In this document: in pieces, positions 44,455 to 52,815 of the stretch
Layout: every line of letters starts with the position of its first letter
Numbering within the stretch: the stretch's first letter is position 1
Made by a program: the position numbers and the translations under genes
DNA from: Bradyrhizobium paxllaeri
GTDB lineage: Bacteria; Pseudomonadota; Alphaproteobacteria; Rhizobiales; Xanthobacteraceae
Assembly (NCBI RefSeq): GCF_001693515.2
Contig: NZ_CP042968.1
Location: 868,001 to 932,000, forward strand
Direction: 5' to 3'
Length of the DNA: 64,000 nt
The notes under the pieces: model-generated
What the model saw: only the letters and a program-made list of their open reading frames with translations
Told to the model about the DNA's origin: nothing
Databases searched by the model: none

Positions 44455-44967
44455 CTACGGCGTCCCGATCCCCATTTCCTTCAGTGCGGCCAGCATCCGC
44501 TCCGGCGGCCGCATCTCGATGGCCAGTGCGTTGCCGGTCTCCAGGAGGCTCTTCAGGCTGGACAGGATCGCGGGCCAGCCTGTGCGTCCGCCGGACAGGA
44601 TGTCGTCGCTGATGTCGCGGTCGTGCGATTGCAGCATCGTCAGCTTCACCACGTTGCCGGCCTTCTCGATCTCGTAGGTCACGAGCGTCGGCCCGAGCTT
44701 TTCCACCAGCGCCGGCCAGTTGACGTTGAAGGTGACGGTGAGCTTCTTCAGCGGTTCGCATTCGATCACCTCGCCCGAAATATGCAGGGCGCCGTCGGGC
44801 GTGCGCATGACGAAGGCGCCGCCCACCCTGAGATCGACCTCGACCGCCTGGCCGGAGAAATACTGCCTGGAAAACTCCGCGCGCGTCAGCGCCTCCCACA
44901 CCTTCTCCGGCGTCGAGGCGATGTAGATGGTGTAGACAATGGCAGGCTTGAAGTTCTTGATGTTCAT
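44455..44967 (-). CDS. SRPBCC (AHSA1-type) domain protein
   Basis: A 170-residue START/Bet v1-like protein: AIVYTIYIASTPEKVWEALTRAEFSRQYFSGQ is the family start, and the C-terminal helix is ILSSLKSLLETGNAL. It overlaps the neighbouring SRPBCC gene by 4 bases, and the two are similar, so they are tandem paralogues downstream of an arsR gene. SRPBCC cups bind hydrophobic ligands; AHSA1-like members in such operons are of unknown function. Confidence 0.9.
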   Translation of the reverse strand: MNIKNFKPAIVYTIYIASTPEKVWEALTRAEFSRQYFSGQAVEVDLRVGGAFVMRTPDGALHISGEVIECEPLKKLTVTFNVNWPALVEKLGPTLVTYEIEKAGNVVKLTMLQSHDRDISDDILSGGRTGWPAILSSLKSLLETGNALAIEMRPPERMLAALKEMGIGTP

Positions 44968-45434
44968 GACACACCTTCGATGCCGAGCGCGGAAACCGGA
45001 ATTTCAAGCGCGGTGCCGGATTCCAGCAGGCTCTTGAGGCTGGACATAATGGCCGGCCATCCCCTGGAGATGCCGTCCAACAGCTTGCTGCCCTCTGCAA
45101 AACCTTCATGCGTGAGCGTCAGCTTCACCAATCTGCCGTGCGGCTCGATGGTGAAGACGACCTTGGTGGCCTTCTCGTTGCGGTACGCCTCGTTGGTCAC
45201 ATGCTGGAAAGTGTAGGAGAGCCGCCGCGGCCGATCGGCCTCGAGAATCTCCCCGGTATCGGTAGTGGTGCCGCCCATGACCAGTTCCAGCGGTGAGCCA
45301 ACCTTCCAGTCCGATTTCAACTCGGTGCCGAACCAGTAGCGCCTCGAGAATTCGCTGGACGTCAGTGCCTCCCACAATCTCTCCGGCGTGGTCTCGATAT
45401 AGGTGACGTAGACGAATTCCGGCTTACTCATCAC
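44964..45434 (-). CDS. SRPBCC (AHSA1-type) domain protein
   Basis: A 156-residue protein (155 from the second ATG). It starts MMSKPEFVYVTYIETTPERLWEALTSSEFSRRYW and ends with the same SSLKSLLESG helix as its neighbour. It overlaps the arsR stop upstream and the next SRPBCC start downstream, so three genes form one compact operon. Confidence 0.92.
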   Translation of the reverse strand: MMSKPEFVYVTYIETTPERLWEALTSSEFSRRYWFGTELKSDWKVGSPLELVMGGTTTDTGEILEADRPRRLSYTFQHVTNEAYRNEKATKVVFTIEPHGRLVKLTLTHEGFAEGSKLLDGISRGWPAIMSSLKSLLESGTALEIPVSALGIEGVS

Positions 45435-45756
45435 GCTTCTCCAATTGTCGTTTCAACTCGGAGAGCGCGGCAAGTTTCCCGCGCTCGAATTTCTTGATCC
45501 AGCGTTCGCCGATCTGATGGATCGGAACCGGATTGAGGTAGTGCAGCTTCTCGCGGCCATGCCGGAGCGTGGTGACGAGGTTTGCCGCTTCCAGAATCCC
45601 CAGGTGCTTGGTCACGGCCTGCCGCGTCATGTCGAGGCCGTCGCAGAGCTCGTTCAGCGTCTGTCCATTGTTGGCGTGAAGCCGATCCAGCAGCGAGCGC
45701 CGCGACGCGTCGGCGAGCGCTTTGAAGACTTCATCCATGGTTGGGATAATAGGCAA
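45424..45756 (-). CDS. ArsR-family transcriptional regulator
   Basis: A 110-residue winged-helix protein. The DNA-binding helix is LCDGLDMTRQAVTKHLGILEAANLV, after ALADASRRSLLDRLHANNGQTL. It lacks the cysteine pairs of metal sensors. ArsR genes coupled to AHSA1-type SRPBCC genes are a frequent pairing, probably an autoregulated switch. It is divergent from an LVIVD-type gene 100 bases away. Confidence 0.93.
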   Translation of the reverse strand: MPIIPTMDEVFKALADASRRSLLDRLHANNGQTLNELCDGLDMTRQAVTKHLGILEAANLVTTLRHGREKLHYLNPVPIHQIGERWIKKFERGKLAALSELKRQLEKRDE

Positions 45757-45857
45757 CCAAAAGGTTGCATGTCAAGGGCGTGTGTTGGGCGCATCCCAAG
45801 GATGTGTTAGCTTATCGCCAGCCAACGCAGATTGGCCTTGAACAGTCGGGGTGGAAC

Positions 45858-47300
45858 ATGGGCGATCGCCTCAAACTCGCAGCCTGGTGCGCGATCTATT
45901 TTCTCGCATGCTCGGGCGCTCACGCGCAGCAGCAGGTGATCGGCGCGCCGCCCGAAGCCTCCAACATGAAGCTTGTTGGAACCAGCGATCTGCAGGCCCG
46001 CAGCGCCTATCAGCCGACCATCCACCATCAGGGCGATCGCTGGATCGCCTATATCGGCCATCATGGCGGCAGCGACGAAATTCCAGCGCCGGTCAATCCG
46101 CAGACCGGCAAGGCTGAACCGAACGGCACGTCGATCGTCGACGTCACCAATCCCTCGCAGCCGAAATATCTGCGCCATCTCCCGGGCCAGGAAGGAAAAT
46201 ATGAAGGGGGCGGCGCGCAGATGGGGCGGATCTGCGACGGCAAGGCGTTGCCGAAGGGCGATCGCAACGCGGTCTACATGCTCAGGACGTTCGGCGGTGA
46301 GGCCCATGAGATCTGGAACGTCGCCGATCCCGCCAATCCCGTGCTGATCACGCGGATCGCCGGCTTGAAGGATACGCACAAGAACTGGTGGGAATGCGAC
46401 ACCGGCATTGCCTTCCTGGTGTCGGGCGCGCCGGACTGGCGCACGCGCCGCATGACGCAGGTCTACGATCTCTCCGATCCCGCGCATCCGCAGAAGATCA
46501 GGGATTTCGGCCTGCCCGGCCAGGAGCCGGGCTCGACCGGCGCGGTGCCGACCGAACTGCACGGGCCGATCTCGACGGGGCCTTCCGGCAACCGGGTCTA
46601 TTTCGGTTACGGCACCAACAAGGGCGGCATCCTGCAGATCGTCGATCGCGAGAAGCTGCTCAACGGCCCGAAGGAGCCGACCGCGGACAATCTGCGGCTT
46701 CCGGAAATTGCGCGGCTGCCGATGTCGGCGTTCAACGGCGCCCACACGACGTTTCCGATGCTTGGCATGCCGATTGCGGAATTCGCGCGCGACAAGGACG
46801 GCAAGACCCGCGACATCGTGATGATCGTCGATGAGGCGATCCTGAACGAATGCAACGAGCCGCGGCAGATGGTGTGGTTCGCCGACGTCACGGTCGAGAA
46901 CCGGCCCATGATGATCTCGAGCTACACCGTGCCGGAAGCGAGCGGAACGTTTTGCGAGCGGGGCGGACGGTTCGGCGCGCATTCCTCCAACGAGAGCATG
47001 GCGCCGGTGTTCTACAAGAAGATGGCGTTTATCGCCTTCTTCAATGCCGGCGTCCGCGCGCTCGACATTCGCGATCCCTTTCATCCCATCGAGGTCGGCT
47101 ATTTCATTCCGGCGATTACGGCGGCGACCGACAAGCGCTGCGTCAAGATCGATGACAAGAACCGCTGCAAGGTCGCGATCCAGACCAATAATGTCGAAAC
47201 CGACGAGCGCGGTTACATCTACATCGTCGACCGCGCCAACACTGGCCTGCACATTCTGGAACTGACCGGCCCGGCGCGCGCCGTCGCCGGCCTGCCGTAA
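45858..47300 (+). CDS. Secreted LVIVD-repeat (beta-propeller-like) protein
   Basis: A 480-residue protein from the ATG at 45858 (MGDRLKLAAWCAIYFLACSGAHA, a signal peptide) with GGGGTGG upstream; a longer frame opens at 45765. The body has repeated blocks such as TSIVDVTNPSQPKYLRHLP, HEIWNVADPANPVLITRIAG and VRALDIRDPFHPIEVGYFIP, the LVIVD/propeller repeat with D-x-x-x-P-x-x-P. Several cysteines (ICDGK, WECDTG, NECNEP, FCERGG, RCVKIDD, RCKVA) may form disulfides. The role is unknown; the fold suggests ligand or protein binding in the periplasm. Confidence 0.85.
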   Translation: MGDRLKLAAWCAIYFLACSGAHAQQQVIGAPPEASNMKLVGTSDLQARSAYQPTIHHQGDRWIAYIGHHGGSDEIPAPVNPQTGKAEPNGTSIVDVTNPSQPKYLRHLPGQEGKYEGGGAQMGRICDGKALPKGDRNAVYMLRTFGGEAHEIWNVADPANPVLITRIAGLKDTHKNWWECDTGIAFLVSGAPDWRTRRMTQVYDLSDPAHPQKIRDFGLPGQEPGSTGAVPTELHGPISTGPSGNRVYFGYGTNKGGILQIVDREKLLNGPKEPTADNLRLPEIARLPMSAFNGAHTTFPMLGMPIAEFARDKDGKTRDIVMIVDEAILNECNEPRQMVWFADVTVENRPMMISSYTVPEASGTFCERGGRFGAHSSNESMAPVFYKKMAFIAFFNAGVRALDIRDPFHPIEVGYFIPAITAATDKRCVKIDDKNRCKVAIQTNNVETDERGYIYIVDRANTGLHILELTGPARAVAGLP

Positions 47301-47310
47301 GGTGCCGACG

Positions 47311-47856
47311 ATGCGCCGCTGGCCGCTCATTGCATTTTTCATTGTGACGCTCGGCGCGCTGTCGGGCGCTGCGGCCTATCAGCAAGCCGGGCCGCGCCAC
47401 GAGGAGCAGCAAAGTGCGTGGCGTGAAATCGCCTGGCCCTTCCCGCGCGACGGCTGGCCGGCCGGCAAGGCGTTTCGCTGCGATGGATGCGGCGGCGATG
47501 TCGTGATCTCTGTGCGGCCGAAGATCGGCTTCTGCAATTGCGACCGCGGCGTCGCTGACGACGATGAGGTTGATCGTGTCGCCGATGTCGATTTGATCAA
47601 TCAGCGCTTTGTACCGGTCAGCAGCGGACAGGTGGTGCGCGTGGCAGATATGCCGGGGCGGATCAGGACGTATGAGTTGCCGCCGGCCGCCGGCGCAAGA
47701 CACGCGGTAGGCATCGCGGTTTCGCGCGGCTGCGACCTCCTCGTCGCGGTCGCGCACGGCAAAGGCGAGGCGTCGGCGATACAGCGCGCCGCGCTGGCGT
47801 TTCTGGCGACCGGCGAAATGACGCGCTGGATGGTGGCTGCGATGGAGGGACGGTGA
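47311..47856 (+). CDS. Exported protein with a Cys-rich cluster, function unknown
   Basis: A 181-residue protein starting at the ATG at 47311 with AAGGTG at good distance. The signal peptide is MRRWPLIAFFIVTLGALSGA. The mature part has FRCDGCGGDVVISVRPKIGFCNCDRG, a four-cysteine cluster that could bind a metal or form disulfides, then a basic segment. It follows the LVIVD gene by 10 bases and is probably its operon partner. Family not recognised. Confidence 0.8.
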   Translation: MRRWPLIAFFIVTLGALSGAAAYQQAGPRHEEQQSAWREIAWPFPRDGWPAGKAFRCDGCGGDVVISVRPKIGFCNCDRGVADDDEVDRVADVDLINQRFVPVSSGQVVRVADMPGRIRTYELPPAAGARHAVGIAVSRGCDLLVAVAHGKGEASAIQRAALAFLATGEMTRWMVAAMEGR

Positions 47857-47882
47857 AACACCTCCGTCATGCCCGGGTCAAG

Positions 47883-49154
47883 CCCACGGCTGTCCGGTTT
47901 AATTTTTGTAGACAAGGCGCATGGCGTTGATTCTTCTGTGCTCCAAGCGTTTGGCGACGTTTTGGGACACGGAGAAGGATCAAGCCATGCTGCATCAGAA
48001 TAGCGTATTCCACGGACTTCTAAAGCACGTTCCATGGCATCGGTTCGACAGGCTTGTGGAGGAGCATGGAGCCGATGCGCGGGTGCGCCGGTTGTCGACC
48101 AAGAGCCAGTTGGTGGCGCTGCTTTATGGTCAGCTTTCGGGGGCGGCGAGCTTGCGCGAGATCGTGGCAGGACTTTCGAGCCATGCTGTGCGGCTCTACC
48201 ATGTGGGCGCGGCACCGGTTCAACGATCGACCTTCTCGGATGCGAACGCACAGCGGCCTGCCGCCGTGTTCACCGAACTGTTGGCGATAATGATGAAGCA
48301 GGCGCATCGCGGGCTGCGTCGCAAGCTTGCCGAGACGACCTACCTGATCGATGCCACGAGCGTGCGCTTGAACGAACACAGCGCCGGCTGGGCGCGGTTC
48401 TCGGCGGGGGTCTGCGGTGCCAAAGTGCACGTAATTTACGACGCCGACGCCGATCGCCCAATCTATGCCGCGGTCACTCCGGCCAACGTCAACGACATCA
48501 CCATGGCCCAGCAAATGCCGATCGAGCCGGGCGCCACTTATGTCTTCGATCTCGGTTATTACGACTATGCCTGGTGGGCCGCGCTCGATGCCGCCGGCTG
48601 CCGGATCGTCAGCCGCTTCAAATCCAACACGCCGCTCGACGTGGTGGAGGAACTGCCCGTCATCCCGGACGGCAACATCCTCTCCGACCGCATCGGCTTC
48701 CTTCCCGCACGCCAGGCCAAGAGCCGCTGCAATCCAATGCAGGATGCGGTACGCGAGGTCCGCATCATGACCGATACCGGAAAGATGCTGCGTATCTTGT
48801 CGAATGATCTCGATGCCAGCGCACAAGAGATCGCTGATCTCTATCGTCGACGCTGGGCCATCGAGTTGTTCTTCCGCTGGATCAAGCAGACCCTCAAGAT
48901 CACTCGCTTCGTCGGCACATCCGAGAATGCCATACGCATCCAGATTGCGGTCGCGCTCATCGCCTTCCTGCTGCTGCGCCTGGCCCAGGCTGCACAGAAA
49001 GCCGTTCCAAGCCCAACCGTCTTCAGCAGGCTGGTCCGGGCCAACCTCATGCACCGCCGATCGATCGACAAACTGCTCGAACCATCGCCAATCGTCCAAG
49101 ATCAGCGGCAGATGAGCCTAAGTCTATGCTAAAACTAAACCGGACAGCCGTGGG
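47883..49154 (+). mobile_element. IS4-family insertion sequence, 1272 bp
   Basis: Nearly perfect terminal inverted repeats: CCCACGGCTGTCCGGTTTA on the left and its complement TAAACCGGACAGCCGTGGG on the right, extended inwards by TTTT-type sequence. One transposase gene fills the element. I see no target-site duplication beyond the ends, so either the duplication was lost or the target repeat arms were rearranged. Confidence 0.88.
47987..49132 (+). CDS. IS4-family transposase
   Basis: A 381-residue transposase from the ATG at 47987 (MLHQNSVFHGLLKHVPWHRF), preceded by GAAGGATC; an in-frame start exists at 47921. The N terminus is the DUF4372-type domain. DDE residues are in TYLIDATSVRLN, VFDLGYYDY and the IS4 signature YRRRWAIELFFRWIKQ (Y-2-R-3-E-6-K). 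The frame is intact. Confidence 0.95.
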   Translation: MLHQNSVFHGLLKHVPWHRFDRLVEEHGADARVRRLSTKSQLVALLYGQLSGAASLREIVAGLSSHAVRLYHVGAAPVQRSTFSDANAQRPAAVFTELLAIMMKQAHRGLRRKLAETTYLIDATSVRLNEHSAGWARFSAGVCGAKVHVIYDADADRPIYAAVTPANVNDITMAQQMPIEPGATYVFDLGYYDYAWWAALDAAGCRIVSRFKSNTPLDVVEELPVIPDGNILSDRIGFLPARQAKSRCNPMQDAVREVRIMTDTGKMLRILSNDLDASAQEIADLYRRRWAIELFFRWIKQTLKITRFVGTSENAIRIQIAVALIAFLLLRLAQAAQKAVPSPTVFSRLVRANLMHRRSIDKLLEPSPIVQDQRQMSLSLC

Positions 49155-49295
49155 ACGAGCCCGGGCATCCACGTCTTTTTAACGGGCGCGCTTTGCGATA
49201 AGACGTGGATGGCCGGGACATAGGCGAGCGGAAGCGACGCCGTCCTTCGGACGTCTATGCCCGGCCATGACGTCTCTCCCAGCCGAGGTTCCCAC

Positions 49296-49913
49296 ATGTC
49301 CCTTCAGGTCTATCTCGCCTTTGTCGCCGCCTGCATCGCGCTCGCCTTGCTGCCGGGTCCTGTCGTCACGCTGTTGATCGCGAATGGCTTGCGATACGGG
49401 ACGAGGGCGGCGATGATCAATTGCGCCGGGGTGCAGACCGCGATGGCGATCGTGATCGGCACCGTCGCGATCGGTCTGACCTCGCTGATGGCGACCATGG
49501 GCTACTGGTTCGACTGGGTGCGCTTTGCCGGCGCGGCCTATCTGATCTGGCTCGGCATCAAGCTGATCCGCGAGCCGGTGGAGGGCCTCAACGCCGACGA
49601 GCCGCCACCGCCGCCGCGCGGCGGCTTCTTCCTGCAGGGCTTTCTGGTGCTGCTCTCCAACCCGAAGGTGCTGATCTTCTTCGGTGCGTTCATTCCGCAG
49701 TTCATGGACATGGAGAAGCCGCATCTGCCGCAGGTGGCGCTGCTCGGCATCACTTTCATGGTGATCGCCGCCTCGACGGATGCGATCTATGCGCTGCTGG
49801 CCGGCCGCGCACGAAAATTCTTCTCCAAGCAGCGGACGCGGCTGGTGTCGCGCGTCTCCGGCGGCGTCATGATCGGCGGCGGCATCTGGCTGGCGCTGAC
49901 GCGCGCGCGCTGA
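49296..49913 (+). CDS. LysE/RhtB-family exporter
   Basis: A 205-residue inner-membrane protein with six predicted spans. It has the family opening AFVAACIALALLPGPVVTLLIANGLRYG (conserved PGP) and GFLVLLSNPKVLIFFGAFIPQF. Members export amino acids or related metabolites. Start chosen at 49296 after GAGGTT; a longer frame begins in the repeat at 49257. No regulator is adjacent. Confidence 0.92.
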   Translation: MSLQVYLAFVAACIALALLPGPVVTLLIANGLRYGTRAAMINCAGVQTAMAIVIGTVAIGLTSLMATMGYWFDWVRFAGAAYLIWLGIKLIREPVEGLNADEPPPPPRGGFFLQGFLVLLSNPKVLIFFGAFIPQFMDMEKPHLPQVALLGITFMVIAASTDAIYALLAGRARKFFSKQRTRLVSRVSGGVMIGGGIWLALTRAR

Positions 49914-49938
49914 TTTTACGGCCGCCGCTTCGGGCGCA

Positions 49939-50160
49939 TCAGCGACGCCGCTTCCCGTAATACGGGTTGGTAATGCACTGCGCCGAGCGGCCGGACGCGA
50001 CTGCCTTGCACTGCGCCATCGACCCAAAGCGGCATGAAATGCCGCCTTGAGGCCCGTAAGACTGCAGGCAAACCGGGTAAGCCGGATCATACATCTGGGC
50101 TCGCGCCGGCAGCGTCGTCAGACCGAGAACCAGCACGACTGAAAGGGTCAATGCGCGCAC
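49939..50160 (-). CDS. DUF3551-type small secreted protein
   Basis: A 73-residue protein from a GTG at 50160 with GGGAGAG upstream; the frame opens further upstream at 50238. The signal peptide (MRALTLSVVLVLGLTTLPARA-like) is followed by a short domain with cysteines in YPVCLQSYGPQGGISCRFGSM, AQCKAV and AQCITNPYYG. The pattern is DUF3551, numerous in Bradyrhizobium and of unknown function. Confidence 0.85.
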   Translation of the reverse strand: MRALTLSVVLVLGLTTLPARAQMYDPAYPVCLQSYGPQGGISCRFGSMAQCKAVASGRSAQCITNPYYGKRRR

Positions 50161-50531
50161 CTTAACTCTCCCTTGTGTGCGTGAGGGGCGCCGGAGGAGC
50201 AATCCGCGTATGGCGAGAACTTGTCTGACAAACCGCACATCGCCTAGATTTCCGGTTAGGGCAACTCTGCTGTTTGATCTAGATCAACCGTAGGTAGCTG
50301 CGCATGTAATTTCGCGCCGGCGATCGGTAAGGCTAGGTGACCGAATACTGCACGTTGGATCAATAGCAAACGCTGCCTGTTTCACGCTTCGATGCGATTG
50401 CGACCGCAGCTCGCCGGCACCCACCCGCCAAGCGTGCTCGTGCGCCGGCGAGACCCAAGGCTCACCTCTCAAACGGCCAGGGCGGTCTTGCCGGCAGGCC
50501 GCACTGTGTGGGCCAAAAAAAGAGGCATCCC
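50161..50531. other. Intergenic region with a perfect FixK-type box
   Basis: About 370 bases. TTGATCTAGATCAA at 50274-50287 is the main feature. No convincing gene; short frames reading through 50392-50577 lack ribosome sites. Confidence 0.55.
50274..50287. promoter_or_regulatory. Perfect FixK/FNR box TTGATCTAGATCAA
   Basis: A perfect 14-base dyad identical to the FNR/FixK2 consensus. It is 114 bases upstream of the DUF3551 gene (minus) and 245 bases upstream of a small zinc-ribbon-like gene (plus). An identical box is at 61905-61918. Confidence 0.7.
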
Positions 50532-50702
50532 TTGGAGACTATACATCTGGACTGTCCGAGATGCGGACGGAAAATGATCCTGGTCACAGCGCGCGACGGC
50601 AAGAGCCCTGCGATCATGCAGTGCCCGACATGTGATCGCCCGGACCCGCTGAAATCCGAAATCGTCGAAGGCTGGATCACCGCGCTTCGGCCGCCTGCGT
50701 GA
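50532..50702 (+). CDS. Small zinc-ribbon-like protein (56 residues)
   Basis: A frame beginning at TTG 50532: METIHLDCPRCGRKMILVTARD then MQCPTCDRPDPL, two CxxC pairs 26 residues apart, a zinc-ribbon pattern, and a helical tail. A longer frame starts at ATG 50508. The ribosome site is weak for both. The composition and CxxC spacing make it a likely real small gene of unknown role. Confidence 0.6.
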   Translation: METIHLDCPRCGRKMILVTARDGKSPAIMQCPTCDRPDPLKSEIVEGWITALRPPA

Positions 50703-50854
50703 CGAGCAGCTCGCCGCAGCGATTCCTATCGCGCCTCGGTGCATGGCCAAAGCTGTCGAGAAGAGTAGCGCGAGCTTGCCGCATGGACAGTGCGCTGCCT
50801 TCCCCGCAATGGAGGAACGCATCCCATCCGCGGTGAGTCTCGCCACGCGCAAAC

Positions 50855-51655
50855 TCAGATCAACCGCTTCGCCCGCAACATCACTTCGATCTCGCCGAGA
50901 ATTCGCGCCAGCCGGTCCGCCCATGCCGTCTCGCCAGCTACATCGCTGATCAGATCTTGCCGGATCTCGATCCCCGTGTTCATCAGCTCGCGCGCTTCGC
51001 CGTGGACGGGGATCGTGTAGTCGGTCTCGTCGCTGACCGCATAGGGCTCGTTGTCGCCGACCACGAGATCGCCCTCGGCGCGCAACAGCTTTAACAGCAG
51101 CGGCGGCAGATGCGTGTCGCGGTGGTAGAGCGTGCCGATATGCCAGGGCCGCGCGATCCCCGCATAAACAGGCGTAAAGCTGTGCAGTGATACCAGCACC
51201 GTCGGCATGCCGGCGCTGCCGCGCTGGTCGATGATCTCGCCGATGCGGCGGTGGTAGGGATCGAAGATCTGCGCGCGCCGGATCGCGGCGGCCTCGCGCG
51301 AAAGGCCTTCATTGCCGGGTATCGTGGTCGCCTCGCTGATGCGCGGGATCGAGCTTGCGACATGGGGCGGGCGGTTGCAGTCGATCACCAGCCGCGAGTA
51401 GCGCTGCGCGATCAGATGCGCATCGAGATGCCTTGAGAGCGCTTCCGCGACGCCGGCAATGCCGATGTCCCAGGCGATATGGCGCGTTAGTTCGCTCTCG
51501 CTCACGCCGAGATCGCCGAGCACGGCCGGAATCAGCCGCCCGTAATGATCGCACGTCAGGAGAAACGGCGAGCGGCCTTCTGCGTTAACTTCGTGGACCG
51601 GAGGAACATCTTCAGTGCTTAGGAGTAGTGGTGTTGTGCTGCCCGCGTCGTTCAA
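50855..51655 (-). CDS. N-formylglutamate amidohydrolase family protein
   Basis: A 266-residue protein. The catalytic/zinc signature appears as PFLLTCDHYGRLIP near the N terminus, then DIGIAGVAEALSRHLDAHLI, DCNRPP and a VSLHSFTP segment. N-formylglutamate amidohydrolases hydrolyse N-formyl-L-glutamate in histidine degradation; paralogues with other formylated or acylated amides are common and there are no hut genes here, so the substrate is uncertain. Confidence 0.88.
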   Translation of the reverse strand: MNDAGSTTPLLLSTEDVPPVHEVNAEGRSPFLLTCDHYGRLIPAVLGDLGVSESELTRHIAWDIGIAGVAEALSRHLDAHLIAQRYSRLVIDCNRPPHVASSIPRISEATTIPGNEGLSREAAAIRRAQIFDPYHRRIGEIIDQRGSAGMPTVLVSLHSFTPVYAGIARPWHIGTLYHRDTHLPPLLLKLLRAEGDLVVGDNEPYAVSDETDYTIPVHGEARELMNTGIEIRQDLISDVAGETAWADRLARILGEIEVMLRAKRLI

Positions 51656-51710
51656 AGCATTTCCTCAAGCGCATTGCCTATCGAATCGGCACCCCGACCT
51701 ACAATTGAGC

Positions 51711-51881
51711 ATGATCAAGCCTGAATTAGGACCTGCCAGAATCGATGATTGTTTGACGATGCCGTTCCTGACCATCATCCACAAGACCGTTTATCGCAAC
51801 CGGCCGGTCGTGGGCTGGATCCATGATGTGATCGTCAGCGCTGAAGTGCAAGACGAGGTACGTCAGGCGGAAGAGGTCTGA
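51711..51881 (+). CDS. Small hypothetical protein upstream of a transglutaminase-like gene
   Basis: A 56-residue frame starting at ATG 51711: MIKPELGPARIDDCLTMPFLTIIHKTVYRNRPVVGWIHDV. It ends 3 bases before the transglutaminase-like gene, a spacing that suggests co-translation. No signal peptide. I do not recognise a family; the ribosome site is weak. Confidence 0.6.
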   Translation: MIKPELGPARIDDCLTMPFLTIIHKTVYRNRPVVGWIHDVIVSAEVQDEVRQAEEV

Positions 51882-51884
51882 CCC

Positions 51885-52697
51885 ATGGAGATCAAGGTCG
51901 GCTTCGAGATTTCCTATGCGGCCGCGCAGCCGACGCCGATGGTGGTCATGCTCTCGATCCATCCGTCGCGCTTTGCCGACATCGTCGGTACCGAGCGTAT
52001 CGTCGCCGAGCCGGACGTTCCGATCAGTTTCTATCGCGACGGCTTTGGCAATGTCTGCGGCCGCCTCACAGCGCCGGCCGGTGGCGTCACGTTGCGCGGC
52101 GCGGCGCTGGTGCGCGATTCCGGCCTGCCCGATGCGGTGGTGCCGACCGCGCAGCAGGTGCCGATCGATCAATTGCCCGACGACGTGCTGCTTTATCTGA
52201 TGCCGAGCCGCTATTGCGAAACCGACAAACTTACCGATATCGCCTGGTCGCTGTTCGGAAATTCGCCGGCCGGGTGGCAGCGGGTGCAGGCCATCGTCGA
52301 CTTCGTGCACAACCACGTCACCTTCGGGTACGAACATGCCCACCACATGAAGTCGGCGCATGACGTTTACGAGCAGGGCGCCGGCGTCTGCCGCGATTTC
52401 GCGCATCTGGCGCTGACTTTCTGCCGCTGCATGAACATCCCGGCGCGCTATTGCACCGGCTATCTCGGCGACATCGGCGTGCCGCGCAACCCCGCGCTGA
52501 TGGATTTCTCCGGCTGGTTTCAGGTCTACCTCTCCGGCCAGTGGTACACCTTCGACGCCCGCCACAACGCCCCCCGCATCGGCCGGATCCTGATGGGCAC
52601 CGGCCGCGACGCCGCCGACGTCGCGCTGACCACGAGCTTTGGCCGCATGGATCTGGTGAAGTTTCTCGTCGTCAGCGACGAGGTGGTTGCGGCGTAG
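51885..52697 (+). CDS. Transglutaminase-like cysteine protease family protein
   Basis: A 270-residue protein. The N-terminal part is a beta-sandwich of the bacterial transglutaminase N-terminal type (MEIKVGFEISYAAAQPTPMVV). The papain-like core has the catalytic Cys in GAGVCRDFAHLALTF, then His and Asp near GQWYTFDARHNAPRIG. It is a cytosolic protein by its lack of a signal peptide. Such genes often cleave or cross-link peptides; the partner is unknown. Confidence 0.9.
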   Translation: MEIKVGFEISYAAAQPTPMVVMLSIHPSRFADIVGTERIVAEPDVPISFYRDGFGNVCGRLTAPAGGVTLRGAALVRDSGLPDAVVPTAQQVPIDQLPDDVLLYLMPSRYCETDKLTDIAWSLFGNSPAGWQRVQAIVDFVHNHVTFGYEHAHHMKSAHDVYEQGAGVCRDFAHLALTFCRCMNIPARYCTGYLGDIGVPRNPALMDFSGWFQVYLSGQWYTFDARHNAPRIGRILMGTGRDAADVALTTSFGRMDLVKFLVVSDEVVAA

Positions 52698-52710
52698 CTG
52701 CCTGCCTCAG

Positions 52711-52802
52711 CCGTCATTGCGAGCGCAGCGAAGCAATCCATTGCCCCGCACGGCGGAAACACCGTATGGATTGCTTCGTCGCTTCGCTCCTCGCAATGAC
52801 GG
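52711..52802. repeat. Dispersed palindromic repeat, CCGTCATTGCGAG type
   Basis: CCGTCATTGCGAGCG at the left and CTCGCAATGACGG at the right, with GCAATCCAT/ATGGATTGC arms. It lies between the transglutaminase-like gene and the cyclotransferase gene. Confidence 0.9.
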
Positions 52803-52815
52803 TGTCCCAAGCTCC

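Larger units (their letters stand above)
47865..49272. repeat. Dispersed palindromic repeat interrupted by an IS4-family element
   Basis: The left arm CGTCATGCCCGGG starts at 47865 and the right arm ending GGCCATGACG stops at 49272. The element between (47883-49154) splits them. Right-hand inner arms CCACGTCTT/AAGACGTGG match the other copies of this family. Confidence 0.8.
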
